Source: Ruegeria aquimaris (GTDB lineage: Bacteria > Pseudomonadota > Alphaproteobacteria > Rhodobacterales > Rhodobacteraceae). Taken from it: a DNA stretch of 64,000 bases. The stretch covers positions 1-64,000 of the forward strand of contig NZ_JAOWLB010000010.1 in NCBI RefSeq assembly GCF_025751555.1, in the 5' to 3' direction. Below are positions 33,539 to 41,738 of the stretch, in pieces (the stretch's first letter is position 1; each line of letters begins with the position of its first letter). A program made the translations under genes and the position numbers. Under the pieces are notes generated by a model. It was given only the letters and a program-made list of their open reading frames with translations. It was not told where the DNA came from and ran no database searches.

Positions 33539-33771
33539 GCGACTGGCACCAGCGGCGCATCGCCCTGCGCATGCGCCTGCGCCCGGTGCTGCAACGCATC
33601 CGCCGCAACGTGCCGCGCGGATTGCGGATTGTGCTGGGCGCGTTGCTGATGGTCGGTGGCGTGTTCGGCTTTCTGCCTGTGCTCGGCTTCTGGATGATCC
33701 CTTTGGGATTCATGGTGGCGGCGATGGATGTCGACCTCTATCGCCGCTGGAAACGGCGCAAACGGCGCTAG
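33535..33771 (+). CDS. small two-span membrane protein, PGPGW-like
   Basis: The 78-aa product is very basic at both ends (RMRLRPVLQRIRRNVPRGLR, YRRWKRRKRR) with two hydrophobic stretches (LRIVLGALLMVGGVFGF and LPVLGFWMIPLGFMVAA). The layout resembles the short PGPGW-type putative membrane proteins. Translation probably starts at a TTG that overlaps the pepF stop codon; an internal ATG at 33571 is the alternative. Its stop codon abuts the end of the convergent urtE gene with no gap. Function unknown. Confidence 0.65.
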   Translation: MSDWHQRRIALRMRLRPVLQRIRRNVPRGLRIVLGALLMVGGVFGFLPVLGFWMIPLGFMVAAMDVDLYRRWKRRKRR

Positions 33772-34467
33772 TCAGACCGAGACGGCGGCCAGCAGATCGT
33801 CGCGCGCGACCTCGCCCGCCCGGCCCCGCAGGCAGACCTGCCCGCGTTTGAGCGCCACGAAACTGTCCCCAAGCCCATAGGCAAAGTCGAAGAACTGTTC
33901 GACCAGCATGATGGCCATGCCGCCCTGCATGCGCAGATGCGCGATCACCTCGCCGATCTGCTGGATGATATTGGGCTGGATCCCCTCGGTCGGCTCGTCG
34001 AGCAGCAAGAGCTTTGGCCGGGTGATCAGGGCCCGCGCGATGGCCAGTTGCTGCTGTTGACCGCCCGACAGGTCGCCGCCGCGCCGGTTCTGCATCTGTT
34101 TGAGGACCGGGAAAAGCTGGAACATCTCTTCGGGGACCTGCCAATCGGCGCGCGGCAGGCAGCCAAACCCGGTTTCAAGGTTCTCGCGCACGCTGAGCAG
34201 CGGAAAGATCTCGCGCCCCTGCGGCACCAGGGCCACGCCCTTGCGCGCCATGGCATGGGCGGGGAGCACGCCCAGCGCCTCGCCATCCAGCGTCACCTGC
34301 CCGCCCGAGCGCGGATGGGTGCCCGCAATCGCCTTGATCAGGCTGGTCTTGCCCACCCCGTTCGATCCCATCAGGCAGGTCACCTCGCCCGCGCGGGCCT
34401 CCATCGAGATACCGTCCAGAATGCGCGAATGGCCGTAATGCAGGGTGATATCGTCAAGTTTCAGCAT
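33772..34467 (-). CDS. urtE: urea ABC transporter, ATP-binding subunit UrtE
   Basis: The 231-aa ATPase has Walker A GSNGVGKTSLIKAIAG, the ABC signature LSGGQQQQLAIARALI and Walker B LLLLDEPTEGIQ, in the LivF-like form. As the last gene of urtABCDE it pairs with UrtD to energise urea uptake through UrtB/UrtC. It starts 3 bp after urtD ends. The identity as UrtE rather than a branched-chain amino acid LivF rests on the gene order next to urease. Confidence 0.95.
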   Translation of the reverse strand: MLKLDDITLHYGHSRILDGISMEARAGEVTCLMGSNGVGKTSLIKAIAGTHPRSGGQVTLDGEALGVLPAHAMARKGVALVPQGREIFPLLSVRENLETGFGCLPRADWQVPEEMFQLFPVLKQMQNRRGGDLSGGQQQQLAIARALITRPKLLLLDEPTEGIQPNIIQQIGEVIAHLRMQGGMAIMLVEQFFDFAYGLGDSFVALKRGQVCLRGRAGEVARDDLLAAVSV

Positions 34468-34470
34468 CTG

Positions 34471-35211
34471 TCAGCGTCCCAGGTAAACGTCGATGACCCG
34501 CTTGTCGGCGGTCACGTGATCAAGGCTGCCCTCGGCCAGAACCGCGCCTTCGTGCAGGACGGTCACCTTGCAGTTCAGCCGCCGTACGAATTCCATGTCA
34601 TGCTCCACCACCACGACGGCGCGGGTCTTTGCCGCCTCGACCAGAATGGCGGTGGTGTGTTCGCGTTCCTCGGGGGTCATGCCTGCGGCGGGTTCGTCGA
34701 CCAGCAGCAGGCGCGGATCCTGCGCCAGCAGCATGCCGATCTCCAACCATTGCTTCTGCCCGTGCGACAGCTCACCCGCCTTGCGGGGCAGATGGTCACC
34801 AAGGCCGATTTCGGCAGCCAGTTCCCCGACCCGCGCAAGGTGGGCCGCGTTGGGGCGATAGAACAGGACAGACCACGGCCCACGCGGACCTTGCAGGGCC
34901 ATCAGCAGGTTCTCGTGCACGCTCTGATCCTCGAACACGGTGGGTTTCTGGAACTTGCGCCCGATCCCGGCCCGGGCGATCTGTGCCTCGGACAGGCCCA
35001 AGAGCGACAAGCTGCGCTCGCCCCAGAGCACCCGGCCCTCGTCGGGCCGGGTCTTGCCGGTGACGATGTCCATGAAGGTGGTCTTGCCCGCCCCGTTGGG
35101 GCCGATCACCGCCCGCATTTCGGCCTGGCCGATGCGGAAGGACAGGTTGTTGATTGCCTTGAATCCGTCGAAACTGACCGAGACGCCGGAAACTTCGAGA
35201 AGTGTGCTCAT
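34471..35211 (-). CDS. urtD: urea ABC transporter, ATP-binding subunit UrtD
   Basis: This 246-aa LivG-like ATPase has Walker A GPNGAGKTTFMDIVTG, signature LSHGQKQWLEIGMLLA, Walker B RLLLVDEPAAGM and the H-loop VVVEHDMEFV. NVTVLHEG-type C-terminal sequence (KVTVLHEGAVLAEGSL) is typical of UrtD. The start at 35211 overlaps the urtC stop codon (ATGA), showing tight coupling. Longer upstream readings on this strand fall inside urtC and are discarded. Confidence 0.95.
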   Translation of the reverse strand: MSTLLEVSGVSVSFDGFKAINNLSFRIGQAEMRAVIGPNGAGKTTFMDIVTGKTRPDEGRVLWGERSLSLLGLSEAQIARAGIGRKFQKPTVFEDQSVHENLLMALQGPRGPWSVLFYRPNAAHLARVGELAAEIGLGDHLPRKAGELSHGQKQWLEIGMLLAQDPRLLLVDEPAAGMTPEEREHTTAILVEAAKTRAVVVVEHDMEFVRRLNCKVTVLHEGAVLAEGSLDHVTADKRVIDVYLGR

Positions 35212-36437
35212 TCCGTGGCCTCCCGTTCGCGCAGGGCGCCCGCATCGGGACCCAGATCGGCGCCATGCCGGTCGGGAGGACGCCTGCCCTGCCAGAGATC
35301 GAACAGCCCGCCGATGCCCGAGGGCGCGAAGAGTGTGACCAGCACGAAGGAGAGACCCAGAACGATGGTCCACCAGTCCACCCATTTGATGGTCAGCGGA
35401 CCCAACACAAGGTCGGGGATCTGCCCGCCGGTGAACCACGACGAGACAAGGCTGACGAAGGCCGCCCCGATCACCGCGCCGTAAAGCCGACCGCGCCCGC
35501 CGATGGCGACCCAGACGGCAAGGTAGATCGACGCGATGGGCGCGATCTCGGCCGGGTTCACGATACCTGCCTGCGGGTAGTAGAGCGCGCCTGCGATCCC
35601 GGCGATACAGGCGGTCAGGGTAAAGACGGCAAGCTTGTAGGTCTCGACCGAGTAGCCGAGGAACCGCACCCGCGCCTCGTTGTCGCGAATGCCGCGGATG
35701 ACCGAGCCGAACTTGCCCGACACGATCCAGGCGGCCAGCAGGTAACCCAGGCCCAGCGCCAGCGCCGAGGCCCAGAAGAACCACAGGCTGATCACCGCTT
35801 GCGGCGCCTCTACGCCGGGCAGGTTCTGCAATCCGGACAGGCCATTGTTGCCGCGCAACCCGCTGTCGTTCTGGAACAGGTACAGCGCCAGCGCCAGTGT
35901 CATCGCCTGGGTCAGGATCGACAGGTAGACGCCGGTCACCCGGCTGCGGAAGGCGAGCCAGCCAAAGACCAGCGCCAGCAGACCGGGGGCCAGCACCACC
36001 ATGGCCAGTTGCAGGATCAGGCTGTCGGCAAAGGCCCAGACCAGGGGGAAATCCGAGGAACCGACCACGCCGAAGATCTGAGTGCCGATGGCATCCACGA
36101 CCTCCTGTTCCGTGGGCGGCAGCGCACCCTGTGCCAGCGAGCCTTCGACGATGAGCCGGGTGCGCTCATACATCAGCCACATGCCGATCATGTAGCCGCC
36201 CAGCCCGAAAAAGGCGAAATGACCAAGGCTGAGAATGCCGCAATAGCCCCAGATCAGGTCCATCGCCACCGCGATCAGGCACAGGCAGAGCGTCTTGCCC
36301 AGCGTCTTGACGAAGCTGGTGGAGATCAGGCCGATGCCAAAGCCTTCGGACAGGACGCTGACGCCCAGGGTGAACAGGGCAAGAAGCGCAAGAAAGGCCA
36401 GCACCGACGGGTGACGCGCGACAAAGCTGTTTCTCAT
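35208..36437 (-). CDS. urtC: urea ABC transporter, permease UrtC
   Basis: The 409-aa permease has about ten hydrophobic segments and belongs to the LivM-type family. Motifs include MDLIWGYCGILSLGHFAFFG, FLGYSVETYKLAVFTLTACI, AGIAGALYYPQAG and VAIGGRGRLYGAVIGA. Together with UrtB it forms the urea path across the inner membrane. Four bases separate it from urtB and four overlap urtD. Confidence 0.95.
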   Translation of the reverse strand: MRNSFVARHPSVLAFLALLALFTLGVSVLSEGFGIGLISTSFVKTLGKTLCLCLIAVAMDLIWGYCGILSLGHFAFFGLGGYMIGMWLMYERTRLIVEGSLAQGALPPTEQEVVDAIGTQIFGVVGSSDFPLVWAFADSLILQLAMVVLAPGLLALVFGWLAFRSRVTGVYLSILTQAMTLALALYLFQNDSGLRGNNGLSGLQNLPGVEAPQAVISLWFFWASALALGLGYLLAAWIVSGKFGSVIRGIRDNEARVRFLGYSVETYKLAVFTLTACIAGIAGALYYPQAGIVNPAEIAPIASIYLAVWVAIGGRGRLYGAVIGAAFVSLVSSWFTGGQIPDLVLGPLTIKWVDWWTIVLGLSFVLVTLFAPSGIGGLFDLWQGRRPPDRHGADLGPDAGALREREATE

Positions 36438-36441
36438 GGCG

Positions 36442-38394
36442 TCAATCCCCCGCCGCGCGGCCCTTGAGGGCGATGATCCCCCGCGGCCGAAACTGAATGA
36501 AGATGATGATGAAGATGATCATGTAGGTCTGCGCCGCGAGGGTGTTCGAAGGGTTCAGCCATTCGATCCCCTTTTGCAGCGTGCCGATCATCGCGGCCCC
36601 GGCCAGCGTGCCCCAGATATTGCCGACACCGCCCACCACCACGGTCATGAAGCTTTGCACGATGTAGTCGCTGCCCAGTTCCGATGTGACCTTGGCAAAG
36701 AGGCCGATGGCCACCCCGGCAATCCCGGCGATGCCGGAGCCGAGGCCAAAGGTCAGCATGTTGATACGGTCGGGGTTGATGCCCATCGACGCCGCCATGC
36801 GCGGGTTCTGGGTGACGGCGCGGGTCTCCAGCCCCAGCCGGGTGCGCCGCATGATGAACAGGAAGAGACCCAGAAAGATCAGCGCGAGGACAAAGATAGC
36901 GATGCGGATATAGCTGATCGACACCACGTCGTTCAGCACCCAGGCGCCGTCCAGCCAGCCCGGCGCGGTCAACGGACGCGCTTGCGTGCCAAAGATGTTC
37001 TTGGCCAGTTGCTGCAAGGCGATCGAGATGCCGAAGGTCGCGAGCAGCGTCTCCAGAGGCCGGTTATAGAGGTGTCGGATCACCAGCCGCTCCATCGTGA
37101 CACCGGCGGCGAAGGTGACGGCAAAGGCCAGCGGGATCGCCACCAGGATCGACAGGGTGTGATCGGCAATCACCTGCTGCACCATATAGCCGGTATAGGC
37201 CCCCATCATGATGAACTCGCCATGGGCCATGTTGATCACCCCCATGACGCCAAAGGTGATCGCCAGCCCGATGGCGGCGAGGAAATAGATCGAGGCCAGC
37301 GACAGTGCATCCAGCCCTAGGTCGATGGCTTGATTGAGGCCGACGCGCCTCTCGATTTCGGCCAGCGCCTGTTCGGCGGCTTCGGTAACGGCGGCGGAGG
37401 GTTCGGAATAGACCTCGACAAACCGGTGCCGGGTCACCACCACCTCGGGCGCCTCGGCGGTGGACCAACGCGGCACCAACCCGGCCTGCGCCAATTGCAC
37501 ATAGGCCGCGTCGCGCGCCTCCTGACTATCGAGGCGGTGGACTGGAACGCCGGCGACCTGGCCATCGACCATGTTCGCGATCAACAGCGCCTTGCGCGCC
37601 TCATTATCCGGGATAGGTTGCGCCTGTCCGGCGGCAATCAGCATGTCATAGGCGGCTGCTACGCCCAGCGCGGGATCGCCCGGTTTCACCTCGCGCCGGA
37701 TGTTTGCGGTCTCTGGCAAGCCTTCGGCCAGCGCAATTCGGGTGACCAGCAGCGGATTGAGTGTCGCGCGCATGTCGACGCCAAGATCGCCCGACATCTC
37801 CTCTATCGCGGCGATCCGGGACGGCTCGTCGGGATCGAAGGCGATGGTCAACAGGCGTTCCACCCGCATCTTGCGGGCTTTCAGGGCAGTGTCCGGCTCT
37901 GCCGGGATCGACGCGCGCAGAGGCGCCAGCAAATCGGCTCCGGGGCTGCGCTGGATCGCATCCAGCGCTTCGGCGCGGCGGGTGGGATCGGGGTCTGACA
38001 ATTGAAACTGCACCAGGGCGGTGCCAATCATCGCCCGCACGCCGCTGTTAGGCTTGATCTGGCTCAGTTCGTCGCGACTCACTGTCCCAAAGCTTTGTCC
38101 GGTGTCGAAATCGAAAAGCTCGACCTGGCGGGCGGGTTTCTCTGTCCCGCGATAGAACAGACCGTCATCGCTGCGCTGCCACATCTCCTTGGCGGCCCAG
38201 ACCTGAAGCACCTCCTGCGCCTGCGGCAGCCCGCTGGCGGCGATTGCGTCGATGGCCGAACCGATCGATGTGCGCGAGCCCTTCTCGATGGTTTCGCGAT
38301 GCGCCTGGAGCACGCTTTGTACCGTGGTCTCTTGCGCCATGGCCTGCGCGCAGAACAGCACCAGCGCCGCCAGCGCGATCATCAGTCTTGTCAT
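36442..38394 (-). CDS. urtB: urea ABC transporter, permease UrtB with long periplasmic N-terminal domain
   Basis: The 650-aa protein has a signal peptide (MTRLMIALAALVLFCAQAMA) and a soluble region of about 310 residues (including VQSVLQAHRETIEKGSR and two ADLLAPLRA-type helical segments). The LivH-type permease follows from about residue 345 (ASIYFLAAIGLAITFGVMGV, INMAHGEFIMMGAYTGYM, VVVGGVGNIWGTLAGA). N-terminal extensions of this sort are known in UrtB proteins but are absent from LivH. The ATG at 38394 is preferred because it exposes the signal peptide. The role of the extension is unknown. Confidence 0.93.
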   Translation of the reverse strand: MTRLMIALAALVLFCAQAMAQETTVQSVLQAHRETIEKGSRTSIGSAIDAIAASGLPQAQEVLQVWAAKEMWQRSDDGLFYRGTEKPARQVELFDFDTGQSFGTVSRDELSQIKPNSGVRAMIGTALVQFQLSDPDPTRRAEALDAIQRSPGADLLAPLRASIPAEPDTALKARKMRVERLLTIAFDPDEPSRIAAIEEMSGDLGVDMRATLNPLLVTRIALAEGLPETANIRREVKPGDPALGVAAAYDMLIAAGQAQPIPDNEARKALLIANMVDGQVAGVPVHRLDSQEARDAAYVQLAQAGLVPRWSTAEAPEVVVTRHRFVEVYSEPSAAVTEAAEQALAEIERRVGLNQAIDLGLDALSLASIYFLAAIGLAITFGVMGVINMAHGEFIMMGAYTGYMVQQVIADHTLSILVAIPLAFAVTFAAGVTMERLVIRHLYNRPLETLLATFGISIALQQLAKNIFGTQARPLTAPGWLDGAWVLNDVVSISYIRIAIFVLALIFLGLFLFIMRRTRLGLETRAVTQNPRMAASMGINPDRINMLTFGLGSGIAGIAGVAIGLFAKVTSELGSDYIVQSFMTVVVGGVGNIWGTLAGAAMIGTLQKGIEWLNPSNTLAAQTYMIIFIIIFIQFRPRGIIALKGRAAGD

Positions 38395-38417
38395 GTCTTG
38401 ATTTCCGCCTGTGGGTC

Positions 38418-38440
38418 GGAAGGGGCGGAACGCCCCTTCC
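38418..38440. promoter_or_regulatory. stem-loop between urtA and urtB
   Basis: GGAAGGGGCG and CGCCCCTTCC form a perfect 10-bp stem around GAA in the 58-bp urtA-urtB gap. With no T tract it probably protects the urtA 3' end or reduces read-through, letting the binding protein be made in excess over the permease. Confidence 0.55.
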
Positions 38441-38452
38441 CCTCTGTCTGGC

Positions 38453-39733
38453 TCAGTAGTTGGACAGCGTCTGGACGCAGGTCTTGGTCTGGGTGTTGTA
38501 CATGCCACAGCCCAGATCCTTCCAATCCGACATCAGCACCGCAGATTCCGGCAGGAAGTCGGTCCAGGCGTCGCCGGGCACTTCGGAGGTCTGGCTGATG
38601 ATATCGAACTGACCATCGGCCTGGATCTCGCCGATCAGCACCGGCTTGGCCAGATGGTGGTTCGGCAGCATGACGGCGGTGCCGCCGGTCAGGTTCGGAA
38701 ACTCCTGCCCGTACATGGCGGTGCGCACGGCATCCACATCGGTGGAACCTGCGGCGGTGGCCGCGTTCACCCACATGTTGAAGCCGATGTAATGGGCCTC
38801 CATCGGGTCGTTGGTCACGCGGTCCTCGCCCATCTTGGCCTTCCACGCCTTGACGAAATCGGCATTGATCTCGGTATCGGCCGACTGGAAATAGTTCCAG
38901 GCCGCGAGATGCCCGACGAGGTTGGTGGTGTCGAGACCCGAGAGCTCCTCTTCGCCCACCGAGAAGGCCACCACCGGGATGTCATCCGCCGAAACGCCGG
39001 CCGCCGCCAGTTCCTTGTAGAACCCGATATTGGCGTCGCCGTTGATGGTCGAGATCACGCCCACTTTCTTGCCATCGGCGCCAAGGGCGACCACATCAGC
39101 CACGATCTTGGACCAGTCGGAATGGCCAAAGGGCGTGTAGTTCACAAAGATATCCGAATCCGCGATTCCCTTTTGCTTGAGATAGGATTCGAGGATGTTG
39201 TTGGTGGTGCGGGGATAGACATAGTCGGTGCCCAGCAGCGCGAATTTCTCGACCCCCAGTTCCTCGAGGAAGTAATCGGTTGCCGGGATCGCCTGCTGGT
39301 TCGGCGCAGCCCCGGTATAGAACACGTTCTTCGAACTTTCCTCGCCCTCGTACTGCACCGGATAGAAAAGCAGGCCGTTCAGTTCCTCGATCACCGGCAG
39401 GACCGACTTGCGGCTGACGCTGGTCCAGTTGCCAAAGATCACGTCGACATTGTGCACGGTCAGCAACTCGCGCGCCTTTTCGGCAAAGAGCGGCCAGTCC
39501 GAGGCCGGGTCGACCACCACCGCTTCAAGCTCGCAGCCCAGCAAGCCGCCCTTGGCATTCTGCTGCTCGATCAGCATCAGCATGGTGTCCTTGAGCGTGG
39601 TTTCCGAAATCGCCATGGTCCCGGACAGCGAATGCAGCACGCCGACCTTGACCGGGCAATCTGCCGCCAGGGCCGGGGCGCCAAACCCGGCGAGCAGAGC
39701 GGCGGTTGCGAGAGAGGATTTAAGATGAGTCAT
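38453..39733 (-). CDS. urtA: urea ABC transporter, substrate-binding protein UrtA
   Basis: This 426-aa periplasmic binding protein has a signal peptide (MTHLKSSLATAALLAGFGAP, cleaved after ALA). The mature N-terminus DCPVKVGVLHSLSGTMAISE is diagnostic of UrtA (type I fold, AmiC/FmdD-like). Other marks are PVQYEGEESSKNVFYTGAAPNQQ and the C-terminal CGMYNTQTKTCVQ. It captures urea for UrtBCDE. GAGGAG precedes the ATG at 39733. It is the first gene of the leftward operon, and the divergent urease operon begins 460 bp away. Confidence 0.97.
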   Translation of the reverse strand: MTHLKSSLATAALLAGFGAPALAADCPVKVGVLHSLSGTMAISETTLKDTMLMLIEQQNAKGGLLGCELEAVVVDPASDWPLFAEKARELLTVHNVDVIFGNWTSVSRKSVLPVIEELNGLLFYPVQYEGEESSKNVFYTGAAPNQQAIPATDYFLEELGVEKFALLGTDYVYPRTTNNILESYLKQKGIADSDIFVNYTPFGHSDWSKIVADVVALGADGKKVGVISTINGDANIGFYKELAAAGVSADDIPVVAFSVGEEELSGLDTTNLVGHLAAWNYFQSADTEINADFVKAWKAKMGEDRVTNDPMEAHYIGFNMWVNAATAAGSTDVDAVRTAMYGQEFPNLTGGTAVMLPNHHLAKPVLIGEIQADGQFDIISQTSEVPGDAWTDFLPESAVLMSDWKDLGCGMYNTQTKTCVQTLSNY

Positions 39734-40194
39734 ATGTTTCTCCTCGCAGGGGCGCGCATCCGGGCCTTGCCGAAAAGGGCAAATCGACCTAGGTGACCCC
39801 TGCAACAAATCGTTGCACCCGTGTGGCGGCCGGTCAGAGCTCCAATTCGTCTGGTCGCCACACACCCGTTTGCGGCGCGGCCTTTTGCGCCTTGGGTGGC
39901 TTATCGGTTCTGCATCGCAGCATGAATCGCAACACTGGGATGTAGCTTTCCCCCCACCCCAAAGCCAGTTGCCGGATTTTTAGGCCAACGCCATGCAATT
40001 CGCTCAATTTCCGTGCAAATCCAGCGGTTGGCCAATGCAAAACAGCCTGCATCCCTGACACCGGACCGACACTGTGCTGTCTCTTTGAGCAAAGAACGCC
40101 GCAGACGGAGGCCAAGATTACCGCAGCGCAGCACATACACCCGGACCGCTCCGGCGATGCGCAGCCCCGCGCGATCGGGCAGGCCTTTCTGTCG
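39734..40194. promoter_or_regulatory. divergent control region of the urt and ure operons
   Basis: This 461-bp region separates urtA from the first usable ureD start and must hold both promoters. It contains the NtrC-like dyad at 39801-39817. The right end (about 40081-40194) is open in the ureD frame and probably encodes the ureD N-terminus. No further gene, tRNA or clear sigma-70 promoter could be made out. Confidence 0.6.
39801..39817. promoter_or_regulatory. NtrC-like binding dyad upstream of urtA
   Basis: TGCAAC-AAATC-GTTGCA is a 17-bp dyad with the same half-site spacing as the NtrC consensus TGCACC-N5-GGTGCA, differing by one base in each half. It lies 68-84 bases before the urtA start codon. 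Nitrogen control of urea uptake by NtrC is well known in bacteria; the assignment here is an inference from pattern and position. Confidence 0.45.
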
Positions 40195-40956
40195 GTGCAA
40201 ACACACGCTGGGCTCAGCGAGCTGGAGGGCCTGCGCCAGTCCGGATCGCTCAAGCTGCTGTTCCCGCGGCGCGACGACAGCACGCTGCAAGCGGTTCTGG
40301 TCAATACGGCGGGCGGCGTCACCGGTGGCGACCGGTTTTCCCTGCGCGCCGAGGTCGGGCCGGGCGCCGCGGCGACCCTGACCACCCAGGCGGCCGAACG
40401 GGCCTACCGCGCCCGGGGCGCCGCGCCGGGCCGGATCGACACCCGCCTGACCCTGGCCGAGCGCGCGCATCTGAACTGGGTGCCGCAAGAGACCATCCTG
40501 TTCAATGGCTGCGCGATCCGGCGAAACCTGCGGATCGACATGGCCGGGGATGCCCGCCTGCTGATGGTGGAATCGCTGGTTTTCGGTCGCGCGGCGATGG
40601 GCGAGACCCTGACCGGCGCGCAGTTCCGCGACCGGATCGAGATCCGGCGCGATGGCAGGATCGCGCATCTTGATGCGCTCCACTTTGATGGCAATGTCGC
40701 CGATCATCTGGCCCGGCCGCACGTGGCCGCAGCTGCCGGAGCGATGGCCAGCCTCGTGCTGATCGGGCCTGATGCGGCCGCGCATCTGGCGCCGGTACGG
40801 GCCGCGCTACCCGCCACGGGCGGCGCCAGCCTGGTGGGCGAGGACATGCTGCTGATGCGCCTGCTGGCCCCGGACAGTTTCCTGTTGCGCCGCACGCTGG
40901 TTCCGATCCTCAACCGCCTGACCCGCAACGCCCTGCCCCGACCCTGGATGATCTGA
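40195..40956 (+). CDS. ureD: urease accessory protein UreD
   Basis: UreD (253 aa from this GTG) is the scaffold that, with UreF and UreG, delivers nickel to apo-urease. Marks are [52 protein letters not shown] and [14 protein letters not shown]. Family alignments begin several residues before this GTG (the frame reads [13 protein letters not shown]), so the true start is probably upstream. The frame is open there but has no ATG, GTG or TTG close by; an ATT at 40117 lies six bases after GGAGG. The N-terminus should be treated as unsettled. First gene of the urease operon. Confidence 0.9.
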   Translation: MQTHAGLSELEGLRQSGSLKLLFPRRDDSTLQAVLVNTAGGVTGGDRFSLRAEVGPGAAATLTTQAAERAYRARGAAPGRIDTRLTLAERAHLNWVPQETILFNGCAIRRNLRIDMAGDARLLMVESLVFGRAAMGETLTGAQFRDRIEIRRDGRIAHLDALHFDGNVADHLARPHVAAAAGAMASLVLIGPDAAAHLAPVRAALPATGGASLVGEDMLLMRLLAPDSFLLRRTLVPILNRLTRNALPRPWMI

Positions 40957-40957
40957 C

Positions 40958-41260
40958 ATGCAACTGACCCCGCGCGAAAAAGACAAACTGCTGATCGCCA
41001 TGGCGGCAGAGGTGGCGCGCCGCCGCCTCGCGCGCGGCGTCAAGCTCAACTATCCCGAGGCCATCGCCCTGATCACCGATGCGGTGGTCGAGGGCGCCCG
41101 CGACGGCCGCTCGGTCGCCGACATGATGGAAGCAGGCGCCCAGGTGGTGCGCCGCGCCCAATGCATGGAGGGTGTGCCCGACATGATCCCCGAGGTGCAG
41201 GTCGAGGCCACGTTTCCCGATGGCACCAAGCTTGTCACCGTTCACCAACCGATCCGCTGA
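40958..41260 (+). CDS. ureA: urease subunit gamma
   Basis: The 100-aa smallest subunit of urease has the near-invariant sequence [20 protein letters not shown], then [40 protein letters not shown] and [20 protein letters not shown]. It assembles with UreB and UreC into the nickel enzyme that splits urea to ammonia and CO2. It starts one base after the ureD stop codon and is followed by a small membrane protein gene. Confidence 0.98.
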   Translation: MQLTPREKDKLLIAMAAEVARRRLARGVKLNYPEAIALITDAVVEGARDGRSVADMMEAGAQVVRRAQCMEGVPDMIPEVQVEATFPDGTKLVTVHQPIR

Positions 41261-41271
41261 GGAGACCCCAG

Positions 41272-41436
41272 ATGAAGACCATGCTTTCCCTGCCACTGAC
41301 CCTGATCGCCGCCCCTGCAATGGCACATGACGGCGTGCACCTGCATCCGCACGGTTCCGGCGACTGGCTCGCCGTGTCGCTGGGCCTGATCGCATGTGGC
41401 CTGGCCCTGCTGGCCTGGCTGAAGGCCACAAGATGA
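41272..41436 (+). CDS. 54-aa histidine-containing membrane protein inside the urease operon
   Basis: The product starts [18 protein letters not shown], a signal-like segment. It continues [14 protein letters not shown] and ends with one membrane helix ([20 protein letters not shown]) and a short basic tail. Four histidines in nine residues suggest metal binding, and in an operon for a nickel enzyme nickel is the obvious candidate, though this is only inference. AGGAGACC lies before the ATG. Its stop codon overlaps the ureB start (ATGA). It is too small to be UreJ/HupE; it may be a peptide related to their N-terminal HDGHxH motif. Confidence 0.75.
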   Translation: MKTMLSLPLTLIAAPAMAHDGVHLHPHGSGDWLAVSLGLIACGLALLAWLKATR

Positions 41437-41738
41437 TCCCGGGCGAGGTAATCCCGGCCCCCGGCGACATCGAACTGAACGCCGACAGGACCGCGACCAT
41501 CCTGATGGTCGCCAACACCGGCGACCGCCCGGTTCAGGTCGGGTCGCACTATCATTTTGCCGAAACCAACCCGGCTCTGGATTTCGATCGCGGGGCGGCG
41601 CGGGGCATGCGGCTGGATATCGCCGCGGGCACTGCCGTCCGGTTCGAACCGGGTCAGCGCCGCGAGGTGCAGCTGATCCCGGTATCCGGGAACCGTCGCA
41701 TCTTCGGCTTCAACGGTCAGATCATGGGACCGCTGTGA
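41433..41738 (+). CDS. ureB: urease subunit beta
   Basis: The 101-aa subunit reads [75 protein letters not shown] and [10 protein letters not shown], all standard for UreB. The ATG at 41433 overlaps the stop of the preceding small gene; longer readings are not conserved. Normally ureC follows within a few bases, but here a 564-bp A+T-rich segment intervenes. Confidence 0.98.
   Translation: MIPGEVIPAPGDIELNADRTATILMVANTGDRPVQVGSHYHFAETNPALDFDRGAARGMRLDIAAGTAVRFEPGQRREVQLIPVSGNRRIFGFNGQIMGPL

Noticed and set aside
35202-36467. A 421-codon plus-strand frame opposite urtC
   Set aside because: Gln/His/Arg-rich shadow translation of the permease; no motifs.
40001-40017. Possible sigma-54 promoter element on the minus strand upstream of urtA (TTGCACG then TTGA)
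   Set aside because: The -24 part deviates and the -12 part lacks the essential GC; it is also about 270 bp from urtA.
40001-40194. A plus-strand open frame of 122 codons (40013-40381) before ureD
   Set aside because: It overlaps ureD in another frame and has Arg/Ser-rich, featureless sequence.
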